The notes under the pieces are model-generated. The model saw only the letters and a list, made by a program, of their open reading frames with translations. It ran no database searches and was not told the DNA's origin. Below, in pieces: positions 32,516 through 41,952 of a stretch of 64,000 nt of DNA. A program made the translations under genes and the position numbers. Location of the stretch: the NCBI RefSeq assembly GCF_017303055.1, contig NZ_JAEKJT010000003.1, forward strand, positions 186,001-250,000, written 5' to 3'. The DNA comes from Halomonas litopenaei. Lineage in GTDB: Bacteria > Pseudomonadota > Gammaproteobacteria > Pseudomonadales > Halomonadaceae. The stretch's first letter is position 1, and the number at the start of each line of letters is the position of its first letter.

Positions 32516-34090
32516 ATGTCCCTCGATGATCTACAGCTGAATCTCCGCAACCTGACCTGCGACGACTATCCCCAGCTCAAGGGGCTGATGGACAAGGTCT
32601 ATCACGATATTGGCGGAGCCTGGCCCAGGAACACCATCGACAAGCTGGTGGCAGAATTTCCTGACGGCCAGATCGTCATCGAGGACGATGGCCGCCTGGT
32701 GGGCGTTGCATTGACCGCCCTGGTGGACTACGAAGAGTTCTCCAACCCTCATCGCTACGACGATCTCATCGGTAAGCGCGAGACCATCCAGAACGACAAG
32801 GATGGCGATGCCATGTACGGCATCGATGTACTGATCGACCCCGCCTACCGCGGCTATCGCCTGGGCCGACGCCTGTACGAAGCGCGCAAGGAAGTCTGTC
32901 GCCAGCTCAACCTCAAGGCCATCCTGGCCGGGGGCCGCATCCCAGAGTATCACCGGGTTGCCGAGCAGATGTCTCCCAGTGAGTACATCGACAAGGTATC
33001 GCGCAAGGAGCTGCACGACCCCATCCTGTCGTTTCAGCTGTCCAACGATTTCCAGGTCAAGCGACTGCTGCGCAAATACTTGCCCGAGGACGAGAAGTCC
33101 CAGGGATATGCGACCCTGCTCGAGTGGAACAACATCCTGTTCGAGCCGGCCGAGCGCATGCTGGAAAGTCGTCCCACCCAGGTTCGGGTTGGCGCGGTGC
33201 AGTGGCAGATGCGCGAATTTGCATCGGTCGAGGCGGTACTGCAGCAGGTCGAGTACTTTGTCGATGCGCTGTCGGACTACCAGAGCGACTTTGCCGTCTT
33301 TCCCGAATTGTTCAATGCCCCGCTGATGGGGCTGCAGGATCGCGCCGCACAGCAGGACCAGATGGCGGCCATTCGCTTCCTGGCCGGATTCACCGAGCGC
33401 TTCAAGACCGAAATGTCACGCATGGCGGTCGCCTATAACATCAACATCATCGCAGGGTCGATGATCGAGGAAGGGCCCGAGGGTCGCCTCTACAATGTGG
33501 CGTACCTGTGCCATCGTGACGGCAGCGTAGAGCGCCAGGCAAAACTGCACATCACCCCGCAAGAGCGGCGTGATTGGGTCATTGAGGGCGGCGACGACCT
33601 CTGCGTGTTCCAGACCGATGCCGGGCGCATCGGCATCCTGATCTGCTACGACGTGGAATTCCCGGAGCTGGGCCGACTGCTCGCGGATCAAGACATGGAC
33701 ATGCTGTTCGTGCCGTTCTGGACCGATACCAAGAATGGCTACCTGCGGGTGCGCCATTGTGCCCAGGCTCGCGCCATCGAGAACGAGTGCTATGTCGTCC
33801 TGTGTGGCAGCGTGGGCAACGTGCCGTCCATCGAGAACCTGGATATCCAGTACGCCCAGTCATCGGTGTTCTCACCGTCGGACTTTGCCTTTCCCCACGA
33901 TGCGGTCATGGCAGAGACCACCCCCAACACCGAAATGATCATGTTCTCGGATCTCGACCTGTCGCGGTTGACCGTGGTGCGTGCCGAGGGCTCGGTGACC
34001 AACCTCAAGGACCGCCGTAAGGACCTGTTCGACCTGCGCCTGCGCGACTGGTCCTGGAAGTCCGGCGCCAGGGATCAGGACGACAGCTGA
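32516..34090 (+). CDS. GNAT acetyltransferase-nitrilase fusion
   Basis: This 524-residue protein joins an N-terminal GNAT domain (about 5-205; LIDPAYRGYRLGRRLYEAR is the acetyl-CoA loop) to a carbon-nitrogen hydrolase domain (about 225-505). The nitrilase catalytic triad is complete: Glu in FPELFNAP, Lys in KLHITPQER and Cys in LICYDVEFPE. Bifunctional proteins of this build are known from proteobacterial genomes, but the substrate is undefined. It presumably acylates an amine and hydrolyses an amide or nitrile in the cytoplasm. CGGAGGAA precedes the ATG. Its stop overlaps the mtfA start, so the three genes 32516-35624 form an operon. Confidence 0.92.
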   Translation: MSLDDLQLNLRNLTCDDYPQLKGLMDKVYHDIGGAWPRNTIDKLVAEFPDGQIVIEDDGRLVGVALTALVDYEEFSNPHRYDDLIGKRETIQNDKDGDAMYGIDVLIDPAYRGYRLGRRLYEARKEVCRQLNLKAILAGGRIPEYHRVAEQMSPSEYIDKVSRKELHDPILSFQLSNDFQVKRLLRKYLPEDEKSQGYATLLEWNNILFEPAERMLESRPTQVRVGAVQWQMREFASVEAVLQQVEYFVDALSDYQSDFAVFPELFNAPLMGLQDRAAQQDQMAAIRFLAGFTERFKTEMSRMAVAYNINIIAGSMIEEGPEGRLYNVAYLCHRDGSVERQAKLHITPQERRDWVIEGGDDLCVFQTDAGRIGILICYDVEFPELGRLLADQDMDMLFVPFWTDTKNGYLRVRHCAQARAIENECYVVLCGSVGNVPSIENLDIQYAQSSVFSPSDFAFPHDAVMAETTPNTEMIMFSDLDLSRLTVVRAEGSVTNLKDRRKDLFDLRLRDWSWKSGARDQDDS

Positions 34091-34932
34091 TGTTGTCCCG
34101 CCTCAGGCGATGGCGAGCGGCGCGTTTCGATGCCCGTCATCCCTTTCCCGCCGACACCTGGGCAGCCGCGCGAGCGCGGCTGCCCTTGCTGGCCCGGGTG
34201 CCCGAGGCGTCGACCCAGCGCCTGGGGCAACGCGCCTGGCGCTTTCTTCACGACAAGCGTCTGAGCCTGCACCCGGACCTGGATCCTGCGGCACTGGATA
34301 GCGAGGAACGCCTGGCCCTGGCGGCCCAGGCCTGCCTGCTGACGCTCGGCTGGAGCGAGCACGAGCACCAGGACGCCTTCGCCAACGTGCACGAAGTACT
34401 GGTGTTGCCCGACGCCTTTCGTCGCCAGGTCGAAGAGATGGACGAGGCCGGCGTGATGCACGTCTACGAGGACGAGCGTGCCGGCGAGACGTTCTATCAG
34501 GGGCCTGTGGTCATTGCCCTGCCCGACCTGCTGGAGAGCGGTGGCCTGGAGGGCTTCAACGTGGTCATCCACGAGTTCGCCCATAAGCTCGACATGGGCA
34601 ATTCTCAGGACGTCGACGGCTTCCCCCCGCTTCCTGTGACCATTGCCTCGGCGCAGTGGCATCGCGAATTCTCCGCGGTCTGGAACGACCTTCAGGAACG
34701 TGTTGCCAGCGGCGAGCCGACGCCTATCGATGACTACGCGGCCACTCACCCTGGAGAGTGTTTCGCGGTCTGCTGCGAGACCTTCTTCAGCGCACCCGAC
34801 CTCCTATCGCAGGCCTATCCCGGCCTGTACGAACTGCTCTGTCGCTACTTCAAGCAGCAGCCGCATCAATGGCACCTACCCACCGCTGCCCTTGACGCTC
34901 CGTCATCCGACTCACAGGCTCGCTCGTCATGA
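34090..34932 (+). CDS. mtfA: Zinc-dependent peptidase MtfA
   Basis: This 280-residue cytoplasmic protein has the MtfA zinc motif HEFAHKLD and the downstream ECFAV segment with the third ligand Glu. In E. coli, MtfA binds the glucose repressor Mlc and has aminopeptidase activity. The length is close to the E. coli protein (265). Start and stop both overlap neighbouring genes (TGATG with the fusion gene, ATGA with the membrane protein), showing tight coupling. No Mlc or PTS gene is nearby, so its partner here is unknown. Confidence 0.9.
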   Translation: MLSRLRRWRAARFDARHPFPADTWAAARARLPLLARVPEASTQRLGQRAWRFLHDKRLSLHPDLDPAALDSEERLALAAQACLLTLGWSEHEHQDAFANVHEVLVLPDAFRRQVEEMDEAGVMHVYEDERAGETFYQGPVVIALPDLLESGGLEGFNVVIHEFAHKLDMGNSQDVDGFPPLPVTIASAQWHREFSAVWNDLQERVASGEPTPIDDYAATHPGECFAVCCETFFSAPDLLSQAYPGLYELLCRYFKQQPHQWHLPTAALDAPSSDSQARSS

Positions 34933-35624
34933 CCCGTCGCTGGCTTCTCCCTACTCTGGCGCTGACGCTTGTCCTCGCCTGCGGTCTGACCTGGCAATGG
35001 CTGGCGATGCATGACCTGCTGACGGTCGACACCTTGTTGACGCTGGCACAGGGCGCCGCGGCATGGCGCGATAGCCCATGGGCGATGGTGGTGGTGGCCA
35101 GCGTCTACGCCGGCCTGTCGCTGGTGATGTTCCCGCTGAGCCTGCTGGTAGCGGCCACGGGCCTGCTGTTCGGGCCCTGGTGGGGGTTTGGTTATGCCCT
35201 GATTGGCACCTTGGCCGCGTCATGCCTGACCTGGTGGGTCGGCCGGCAACTCGGTCGGGACGCACTGCTGCGCTATGGCGGCAAGCGACTCCACGGCGTA
35301 TCGCGCTACCTTTCCGGCCGCGGCATACGCACCATGACCATCGTCAATCTGCTGCCATTGGCCCCCTTCACCCTGACCAATATGCTGGCAGGTGCCTTTC
35401 ACCTGCGTTTCAGGGATTACCTGATCGGCTCCGTCATCGGGATCGCCCCTGGGCTTGCCGGCGTTACCCTGCTGGGCAGCCAGCTGGGTGAGCTGGTAAC
35501 GGCAGACAGCCGCAGCGAGGTGATCTACTCCGTGATGGGACTGGCCATCGGCGTTGCCGTGCTGGTGGCGCTCAAGCGCTGGGCGGACCGGCGCAAACAC
35601 TCCCGGCGCGAGATAACGCGGTAA
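34929..35624 (+). CDS. TVP38/TMEM64-family membrane protein
   Basis: This 231-residue protein has about five or six hydrophobic helices. The central domain with GLLFGPWWGFGYALIGTLAAS and the LPLAPFTLTNMLAGAF segment match the TVP38/TMEM64 (SNARE-associated, DedA-related) family. Family members are now linked to lipid scrambling or ion-coupled membrane transport, but a role here is not shown. It overlaps mtfA by 4 nt and ends the operon; dispersed repeat A copy 1 lies ~65 bp downstream. Confidence 0.87.
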   Translation: MTRRWLLPTLALTLVLACGLTWQWLAMHDLLTVDTLLTLAQGAAAWRDSPWAMVVVASVYAGLSLVMFPLSLLVAATGLLFGPWWGFGYALIGTLAASCLTWWVGRQLGRDALLRYGGKRLHGVSRYLSGRGIRTMTIVNLLPLAPFTLTNMLAGAFHLRFRDYLIGSVIGIAPGLAGVTLLGSQLGELVTADSRSEVIYSVMGLAIGVAVLVALKRWADRRKHSRREITR

Positions 35625-35688
35625 GCCCTCTCTTGAACAGCGCGTCTCGAGAGCAGGGCGTGAAGTGAGCGCCCCCCAGGTGCGGGCG

Positions 35689-35833
35689 AGGCTTTGTCCG
35701 AAAAGTCGACGAGCGAAGGTTAGACAAGGCAAAAATCGGTGAGAAAGCGCAGTTTACGAAGTGTAAATGAGCATTTTGACCCGATTTTTAACGCCGTATC
35801 ACCAAGCGCAGGCACTTTTCGTACAAGCCCTAG
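35689..35833. repeat. Dispersed repeat family A, copy 1
   Basis: This ~145-bp element begins AGGCTTTGTCCGAAAAGTCG and ends with the inverse, ACTTTTCGTACAAGCCCTAG. Its interior contains GGTTAGACAAGGCAAAAATC, GCAGTTTAC, GATTTTTAACGCCGTATCAC and GCGCAGGC. The same sequence occurs inverted at 45886-46048 and in direct orientation at 59174-59330. The terminal CTAG supplies the TAG stop codon of the GGDEF gene. There is no transposase, so it is MITE-like. Confidence 0.87.
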
Positions 35834-37014
35834 GTGGCACTTTCCTTAAGGTGAACAAACTCGATGCGGTTACGCCCGCCGGTCTTGGCACGATACATGG
35901 CCTTGTCGGCATGGCTGACCAGCTGGCTCAGGTCCTCGTGCCCCTGATCGATCAACAGGGCGCCAATACTGGCCGTGACCGCAATCGGCGCTCCTGCGGC
36001 CGACACATCGAGACTGGCCAGCGCCTGGTTGAAACGCTCCAGCGCCACCATCAGCGCCGGCTTGTCCACATCGGCCATGACCACGCAAAATTCTTCGCCT
36101 CCCATTCGCGCGATCAGGTCAGACTTGCGAAAGCTGGACGTGAGCGCTTTCGCCACGGCGACCAGAACCTGGTCGCCCACGTCATGGCCGTAAGTGTCGT
36201 TGATGGACTTGAAGTGATCGAGATCGATGAGCGCGATTCCCAGAGCCGCGCTATGGCACTGCCAGCGCTTGGTCAGTGCACCAAAGCGGGTGGCGAAGGC
36301 CCGTCTGTTGCATACCCCGGTCAGGGGGTCGGTACCGGACAGCAGCGCCATTTCTTCCATCTGGTGATGAATACGAATGCTGGCCGCCACCCAGTGCGCC
36401 ATGGCCTGCAGGCGCTGCCGATCAAGGTCGCTGAAGGCGTCAGGCGTCTCATGGGCAATATTCATGGTGCCCATGCAGCGACCGCTGCTGATCATCGGCA
36501 CATCGAGACAACACCTTAGTCCCTTGCTACGCAGCATCTGGCAATCCAGATCGCTGCTACCTTCGAAGCTGGCGGCGTACTCCGCCTGACGGGTGCGATA
36601 GACCCGCCCCACCATCGTCCCTTCGATGGGCATGGGAGCGTCTACGGGAATGGCGTTGTTACCCTGCATGGCAATCAATGCCAGTTCGGTCTCGGACTTG
36701 GCCAGGGTGATGGACGCCCGATTGGCGCCAAACACGGTATGCGACCACCTGGCCACCGTGTCCAGCACGTCCTGCAAAGACTCGGCAGCAGACAGCTCGT
36801 GCACGAAGCGCACCGGCAACTCGATGGTCAAGTCGACGTCGAGAGACGTCATTTCCCCTGGTTCGCTTGCCTTGGACACCCTGCCACCTCCACGCCAGGC
36901 ATTCATGCCATCCTGCTGCATTGTCATGACACTATCGTGCACCAGCCAGGGAGAGGGAACAACCGCCAAGCGACGCACCGCAACGGCATACTGACGACAG
37001 CAAGCCTTCGACAT
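35830..37014 (-). CDS. GAF-GGDEF diguanylate cyclase
   Basis: This protein is up to 394 residues long. A GAF-type sensor domain (about 70-225; GLRCCLDVPMISSGRCMGTMNIAH) is followed by a GGDEF domain (about 230-390) that makes cyclic di-GMP. The active-site motif reads GGEEF, a functional variant. An RKSD five residues earlier matches the RxxD inhibitory I-site, so product feedback is expected. There are no membrane segments, so it is cytoplasmic. The start is uncertain: Met30 or Met55 would give shorter proteins with both domains intact. The TAG stop lies in the end of repeat A. The GAF ligand is unknown. Confidence 0.88.
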   Translation of the reverse strand: MSKACCRQYAVAVRRLAVVPSPWLVHDSVMTMQQDGMNAWRGGGRVSKASEPGEMTSLDVDLTIELPVRFVHELSAAESLQDVLDTVARWSHTVFGANRASITLAKSETELALIAMQGNNAIPVDAPMPIEGTMVGRVYRTRQAEYAASFEGSSDLDCQMLRSKGLRCCLDVPMISSGRCMGTMNIAHETPDAFSDLDRQRLQAMAHWVAASIRIHHQMEEMALLSGTDPLTGVCNRRAFATRFGALTKRWQCHSAALGIALIDLDHFKSINDTYGHDVGDQVLVAVAKALTSSFRKSDLIARMGGEEFCVVMADVDKPALMVALERFNQALASLDVSAAGAPIAVTASIGALLIDQGHEDLSQLVSHADKAMYRAKTGGRNRIEFVHLKESAT

Positions 37015-37033
37015 GTCTTAGGCCAGGGTACGC

Positions 37034-38371
37034 CTACGACTCTTCTCGGCGAGCCGGTGTCTTCGGTTCACCATGGTGGTGCCCAGGCCACCAGGAAGGA
37101 CGCTCTTCCCGCCATTCGTCTTGCACCACGTGACGCAGGACTCGCCCTCGGTAGCACAGCATCTGCCATTCAGCGCCAAGACGGCTGCGCACCCGCTCCC
37201 AGCCGCCATCGTCTGCGTGTGTAAAGGGGCCGCCATGGGCGATGGCCAGGCGATAGACGCACAGGCAACGCTCGGCACAGCGCGACTCATCGTAGTCTTT
37301 TGCGGTTGTCAGCGCGGCCTGATGCCTGTCCTGCCAGCACTCGGGCTCACCGCACTCCAGCAGCGCCTCGGCAAAGGCACTCTCGTCCTCGCTCTGCAGC
37401 AGGCGGCCGTTGGCACCGTCACGCACCACCTCGCGCACGCCTGGCGCGTCCAGGGCCACCACCGGCAAGCCCGCCGCCATCGCCTCGGCGACGACCATGC
37501 CTTGCGTCTCGCTAAACGAAGCAAAGGCAAACACATCCATCCCATGGTAGGCATCGATCAGCTCCTGACCATGCAGGCACCCGGTAAAGCAGACGCGATC
37601 CAACACCCCCTGTTCCTGGGCGATGCTCTCGACCACCTGCCGCGCATTGCCGTCACCCACCACCAGCCACCAGGCGTCCGTTCGGGCCGTCAACGCCAGG
37701 CACACAGCACGGGCCAGGAAGGCCAGATTCTTCTCCTTGGCAAGGCGACCAAGATGTCCCAACACCAGCGCATCGTCACCGATACCGAAGTGCTTACGCC
37801 AACGGTCACGCTGGCCACCGGCAAACCGACGGGTATCGACACCGCTTGGTACCACCGTGGTCTGCGGATTGCCGGCACGTTCCGCCAACAGCGCCTTGAT
37901 GCTCTCGCTCGGCGCGATGACCTCGTCACACAGCCAGGTGTACTGGGTCGCCAGGGCGATGGCGAAGCGCTGCATCCGGGGCGAATGCCCGGGCACATAG
38001 TGTGTGTAGTGTTCATACAGTGTGTGGTGGGTAAACACCAAAGGCAGTCCGTACGTTTCCGCTGCTCGAGCCGCGGTATCCCCCAGCAGGAAAGGATGAT
38101 GGGAATGCACGATGTCTGGCTCGAAGGACTCGATGGCATCGAACAATTGCCCGGGAATCGGTACGGGGAGGGAAAAGTCACTGCCATTGAACTGCTGGAC
38201 CGCCGCCACTCTGACCACATCCGGCTCGTTGTCCGGCTGTCCCTCAAGCCGAGGTGCCACCACCAGCACAGCATGGCCGGCGTCCTGGAGCTGGGACTTG
38301 AGACGCTGCACGGATTCGCTCACCCCGCCCACAATGGGTGCATAGGTGTTGGTGAACATCAGCACATTCAC
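37034..38371 (-). CDS. Family 4-type glycosyltransferase
   Basis: This 445-residue protein has the GT-B fold. The N-terminal domain has MNVLMFTNTYAPIVGGVSES with the glycine-rich acceptor loop, and DIVHSHHPF. The C-terminal donor domain has GHLGRLAKEKN, VVGDGNAR and the SETQGMVVAEAMAAG nucleotide-sugar motif (E-x7-E). It resembles GDP-mannose-dependent and alpha-glucosyl transferases that make glycolipids or exopolysaccharide. The last ~60 residues are Trp/Arg-rich and not family-typical. It is 20 bp from the GGDEF gene on the same strand, which hints at a c-di-GMP-linked polysaccharide role. That is inference. Confidence 0.88.
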   Translation of the reverse strand: MNVLMFTNTYAPIVGGVSESVQRLKSQLQDAGHAVLVVAPRLEGQPDNEPDVVRVAAVQQFNGSDFSLPVPIPGQLFDAIESFEPDIVHSHHPFLLGDTAARAAETYGLPLVFTHHTLYEHYTHYVPGHSPRMQRFAIALATQYTWLCDEVIAPSESIKALLAERAGNPQTTVVPSGVDTRRFAGGQRDRWRKHFGIGDDALVLGHLGRLAKEKNLAFLARAVCLALTARTDAWWLVVGDGNARQVVESIAQEQGVLDRVCFTGCLHGQELIDAYHGMDVFAFASFSETQGMVVAEAMAAGLPVVALDAPGVREVVRDGANGRLLQSEDESAFAEALLECGEPECWQDRHQAALTTAKDYDESRCAERCLCVYRLAIAHGGPFTHADDGGWERVRSRLGAEWQMLCYRGRVLRHVVQDEWREERPSWWPGHHHGEPKTPARREES

Positions 38372-38547
38372 GGTGGCTATTCGCTCCCGAAAGCAGGTAA
38401 AAAAAGCGTATAACGCCTGCGTGAAACGGTCGTCACTCGAGTGGCGTAAACGACGGCAACGGCGCTGGCAACAAACCCTATGAGGACAAGTTTACGCGTG
38501 TATGGTTCGCCCCGCCTGGCCATCATGGATACGAGCACTCAGGTGAC

Positions 38548-39447
38548 TCAGGTGGAGGCAGGGGTGATGACAGAACGTTCGGCATCCTCCCGATCGGCCA
38601 GCAGCCACGTCCACAGACCGTGTGCGGCCTGACCCTGCTGCCGTTTTGGCCGACACAGCCAGAACCCTTCATCCACGGGCAATGCCGTCGCGAAAGGAGC
38701 CACCAGGGAGTGCCTGCCACTTAGCAGGCGCTGATGCACCAATGCCACTCCGACGCCCTGCTCGGCAAGGCTGATGACCATGCTGAGGTTGTCACATACC
38801 AGGCTATGGCACTGGCGCGACAGTGCTGCCTGGTCCACCAGAGACAGCCACGCCGGCCAGCCTGAGGCGAATCCTGCAGCGTGCAACAGCGTCTGTCCAG
38901 CCAGATCCCCCGGTGAGGCCAGACGCTCGGCCAGCGATGGTGAACATACGGGGATCAGCGACTCCTTGCCCAGGCTGATGCTCTCCACATTCCCCCAGTC
39001 CCCTCGGCCGTAGCGGATTTCCATATCCGCCCCCTGGGCGCCAAAGTCGGCGCTCCAGATGGCACTGACCACCCTGACCGAGATATCGCGATGAGTGGCG
39101 TGAAAACGCGCCAGCCGAGGCGCCAACCAATAATGCTGCAGGGCGGGCGTGGTGCGCAGGGTGACCTGGCCTTCCGAGGTGGTACCGAACACCTCAAGCG
39201 TTCCCTCTTCCAGGCGCGCGAAGGCTTCCTGCACGCTCGGCAGCCAGGCTTGGCCTGCCGGGGTCAACGACAGGCTGCGAGGGTGTCGTACGAACAGGGC
39301 TTGCCCCAGACGGTCCTCCAGCAACCTGATGCGCTGACTGATGGCCGCCTGAGTCACCGACAGTTCCTGTCCTGCTGCGGTGAAGCTCAGCGTGCGCGCC
39401 GAGGCCTCGAAGGCCTGCAGCCAGTGGAGAGGAGGAAGAGCGCTCAT
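38548..39447 (-). CDS. LysR-family regulator (GcvA-like)
   Basis: This 299-residue protein has an N-terminal winged HTH (PPLHWLQAFEASARTLSFTAAGQELSVTQAAISQRI) and a periplasmic-binding-like effector domain (about 90-295). The 'PPL-x-L-x-AFEA' start is typical of GcvA-type LysR proteins. It is divergent from the dioxygenase at 39613 and probably regulates it via the inverted repeat at 39481-39501. The effector is unknown; carnitine or gamma-butyrobetaine would fit the neighbour. Confidence 0.9.
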   Translation of the reverse strand: MSALPPLHWLQAFEASARTLSFTAAGQELSVTQAAISQRIRLLEDRLGQALFVRHPRSLSLTPAGQAWLPSVQEAFARLEEGTLEVFGTTSEGQVTLRTTPALQHYWLAPRLARFHATHRDISVRVVSAIWSADFGAQGADMEIRYGRGDWGNVESISLGKESLIPVCSPSLAERLASPGDLAGQTLLHAAGFASGWPAWLSLVDQAALSRQCHSLVCDNLSMVISLAEQGVGVALVHQRLLSGRHSLVAPFATALPVDEGFWLCRPKRQQGQAAHGLWTWLLADREDAERSVITPAST

Positions 39448-39480
39448 CTCGTATCCATCCGCGTAGTGGTTGGTTTACTT

Positions 39481-39501
39481 GGCACCAAGCAAAAAGGTGC
39501 C
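39481..39501. promoter_or_regulatory. Inverted repeat in the LysR-dioxygenase divergent promoter
   Basis: GGCACC (39481-39486) and GGTGCC (39496-39501) are perfect arms separated by 9 bp (AAGCAAAAA), 34 bp upstream of the LysR start and 110 bp from the dioxygenase. It is a candidate LysR site by position and symmetry. Confidence 0.45.
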
Positions 39502-39612
39502 ATAAGCAGAGCTTGGCCTAAGACCCCATATTAGTCGTTTGTCGACACGGGCTCGAGCCGCCACCATGTTTCCCCTCCCTCACCTTCAACATGCCGCTTC
39601 AGGAGAGTTTCC

Positions 39613-40809
39613 ATGCAAAGCGATGCCGTGCCGCCTCAAGCGACTGACGTCTCCCTACACGCTGACGCGCTGATCGACATGCATGAACTCGCCCCCTACC
39701 CCGAGCGGCCATGGCTTGCCACCGTCAGCACCAGCGAATCCCACGTCAGGCTGACCTGGGAAAACGGTGACGAGGGCAGCTACCCGCTGATCTGGCTTCG
39801 TGATCATTGTGCCTGCGAGCGATGCCGACACCCACAGACCCGGGAGCGGCTGGTGATGCCCCTTGAGGAAACGCCACGGCTGTCTGGTGCACGGGTCGTA
39901 CAAGGGCAGCTGCAGCTGTCCTGGCAGGATGAGCATATCAGCCGGTTCGCCAGCGGCTGGCTGCATCAGCGCCGGCCAGGGTATTCAAGCCCGTCGCCGC
40001 TGCCCAGCACAGTGGCGTGGCCCCATGGTTTCGCTGCCGAGCGTGTACGCCACTCAGACCTCATCGCCGGCGGTGAGGGCGAACAACGGTGGCTCACCGC
40101 ACTGCTGCGCGATGGCCTGGTGCTGCTGGATGACGGCCCGCTGGCCCTGGACGAAGTCAGCCGACTGGCGCAGCGTATCGGACCGCTCAGAGCGACCAAC
40201 TTCGGTGCACGTTTCGACGTGGTCTCAAAGCCCAACCCCAACAACGCAGCCTATACGGCCATCGGCCTGGCGCTGCATACGGACCTGCCCAACTGGCGCC
40301 AGCCGCCGGACATACAGCTGCTTTACTGCCTCAAGAACGATGCCGAAGGAGGCGGCTCGATCTTTGCCGACGGCGTTCAGGTCGCTGAGGCATTGCGGGC
40401 CGAACATCCCGCCCACTTCACCCTGCTGGCGACAACGCCCATCGACTTTCGCTTTCAGGATGACGAGCAGGATATTGGCGTGCGCGAACCGGTCATAGAC
40501 GTGGCGCCGGATGGGCGCATTCGCGAGATTCGCTTCAATAACTGGATTCGTGACACCCTCCACCTGCCGGAGGCGTTGATCGCCCCCTGGTACGAGGCCT
40601 ACGCCCATTTCTGGGCGTTGCTGAACGCCCCGGAGCACCGAATCTCCCTTGAGCTCAAGCCAGGGCAAATGGTCGCCTTTGACAATCGCCGGGTTCTCCA
40701 CGGTCGCGAAGCGTTCGACCCCAGCACCGGCGAGCGCCACCTGCAGGGCACCTACCTGGACCGCGACATGCTGGAGTCACGCTTGCGCGTGCTGGCCAGA
40801 CAGGGCTGA
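39613..40809 (+). CDS. Gamma-butyrobetaine hydroxylase-like Fe(II)/2-oxoglutarate dioxygenase
   Basis: This 398-residue protein has two parts. The N-terminal ~120 residues form the DUF971/GBBH-like domain with a likely zinc site (DHCACERCRHP). The C-terminal TauD/TfdA dioxygenase domain has Fe ligands HTD (in ALHTDLPNW) and the distal His in RRVLHGREAF. This is the architecture of gamma-butyrobetaine dioxygenase, which makes L-carnitine, and of trimethyllysine hydroxylase. Carnitine or its precursor as substrate is the best reading but not proven; TauD relatives act on many substrates. It is divergent from a LysR gene. Confidence 0.85.
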   Translation: MQSDAVPPQATDVSLHADALIDMHELAPYPERPWLATVSTSESHVRLTWENGDEGSYPLIWLRDHCACERCRHPQTRERLVMPLEETPRLSGARVVQGQLQLSWQDEHISRFASGWLHQRRPGYSSPSPLPSTVAWPHGFAAERVRHSDLIAGGEGEQRWLTALLRDGLVLLDDGPLALDEVSRLAQRIGPLRATNFGARFDVVSKPNPNNAAYTAIGLALHTDLPNWRQPPDIQLLYCLKNDAEGGGSIFADGVQVAEALRAEHPAHFTLLATTPIDFRFQDDEQDIGVREPVIDVAPDGRIREIRFNNWIRDTLHLPEALIAPWYEAYAHFWALLNAPEHRISLELKPGQMVAFDNRRVLHGREAFDPSTGERHLQGTYLDRDMLESRLRVLARQG

Positions 40810-40838
40810 GCCAGCGCCCTATTGCGCCAGCCCGTCGC

Positions 40839-41759
40839 TCAAGCCGGGACAGCAATGCGGTCTTCCAGTCCCTTCGCGAGAAAGTCGACCAGCGCCCGCA
40901 GTCGAGCCGGCACGTGACGGCGCTGGGCATAGACCGCGAAGAAGTCGGCCCTGACTCCCTGCCACCCCGGCAGCAGCTGAACCAGTCTTCCCGCCGCCAG
41001 GTCATCACAGACATCCCACCAGGAGCGCAGCATGATCCCGTGGCCGTCTAGCGCCAGCCGCTTGATGACTTCCCCGTCATTGCTGGCAAGGCGGCCACCG
41101 ACCTTCACCGATGCCTCCTTGCCCTGGGCATCTTCAAAGCGCCACTGAGCAAAGTCACTATCGTTCTCGCGAAGCACCAGACAGGCATGGCGTTGAAGGT
41201 CGGAGACGGCGACGGGCCGTCCGTGCCTGGTCAGGTAGTCAGGTGAGGCACAGGGCACTCGACGGTTGATGACCAGCCGACGCGCGACCAGGCGCGAGTC
41301 CGGTGGCTCGCCGATACGGATCCCCAGATCGACCCCCTCCACCAGCGGCGCAGGAAAGTTCGACAGTTCAAGCGACGCCTCGATCCCGGGATGCTGGGCA
41401 CAGAAATCGGATAGCAGTGGAGCCACGTGGCGGCGACCGAAGCCAAAGGTGGCATTGATGCGAATCGGCCCCGCCAGTGCGCGGCGGTCCTCCCCCAGGC
41501 TCTCTTCCAGCTCTGCCAGCTCTTCCAGCAGGGCCATTCCACGGGCCAGATACCGCTCTCCCTCGGCGGTCAGGGTCCACCGGCGGGTGGTACGCGTGGC
41601 CAGCTCAACCCCCAGCCGCGCCTCGATCTGCTTGAGCCGTTTGCTCACCGCCGACAGCGACAGCCCAAGCTCCCGCGCCGTAGCCGTCAAGTTGCCTGCC
41701 AGCGCCAGCTGGCGAAAGAACGCAAGATCATCCAGTGACGCCACGCCACTCTCCACCAA
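40839..41759 (-). CDS. LysR-family regulator (DmlR-like)
   Basis: This 306-residue protein has the HTH in FFRQLALAGNLTATARELGLSLSAVSKRLKQIEARLG and a C-terminal effector domain (RINATFGFGRRHVAPLL). The closest pattern is the CrgA/DmlR group. It is divergent from D-malate dehydrogenase at 41953, the arrangement of E. coli dmlR-dmlA, so it probably activates that gene in response to D-malate or tartrate. Confidence 0.9.
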   Translation of the reverse strand: MVESGVASLDDLAFFRQLALAGNLTATARELGLSLSAVSKRLKQIEARLGVELATRTTRRWTLTAEGERYLARGMALLEELAELEESLGEDRRALAGPIRINATFGFGRRHVAPLLSDFCAQHPGIEASLELSNFPAPLVEGVDLGIRIGEPPDSRLVARRLVINRRVPCASPDYLTRHGRPVAVSDLQRHACLVLRENDSDFAQWRFEDAQGKEASVKVGGRLASNDGEVIKRLALDGHGIMLRSWWDVCDDLAAGRLVQLLPGWQGVRADFFAVYAQRRHVPARLRALVDFLAKGLEDRIAVPA

Positions 41760-41952
41760 GATTCAACAATGAATTGCCATAAAGCCCCATTATCCCATTC
41801 ACGTAAAGGGCTACACTGGCTTCAGCGACGGCGACCTGGCCAACGTCAGGACCGCCGACCTGACGACAGACGGCCGTTCAACCCGCAACCACTCGGCTGG
41901 CAGTCTCTCCACTAACAACAGATCAACATCAACGCTGACAGGAGCTCGCCCC

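Noticed and set aside
37073..38413. 446-codon open frame on the + strand
   Set aside because: It is antisense to the glycosyltransferase and is Gln/His-rich without family motifs.
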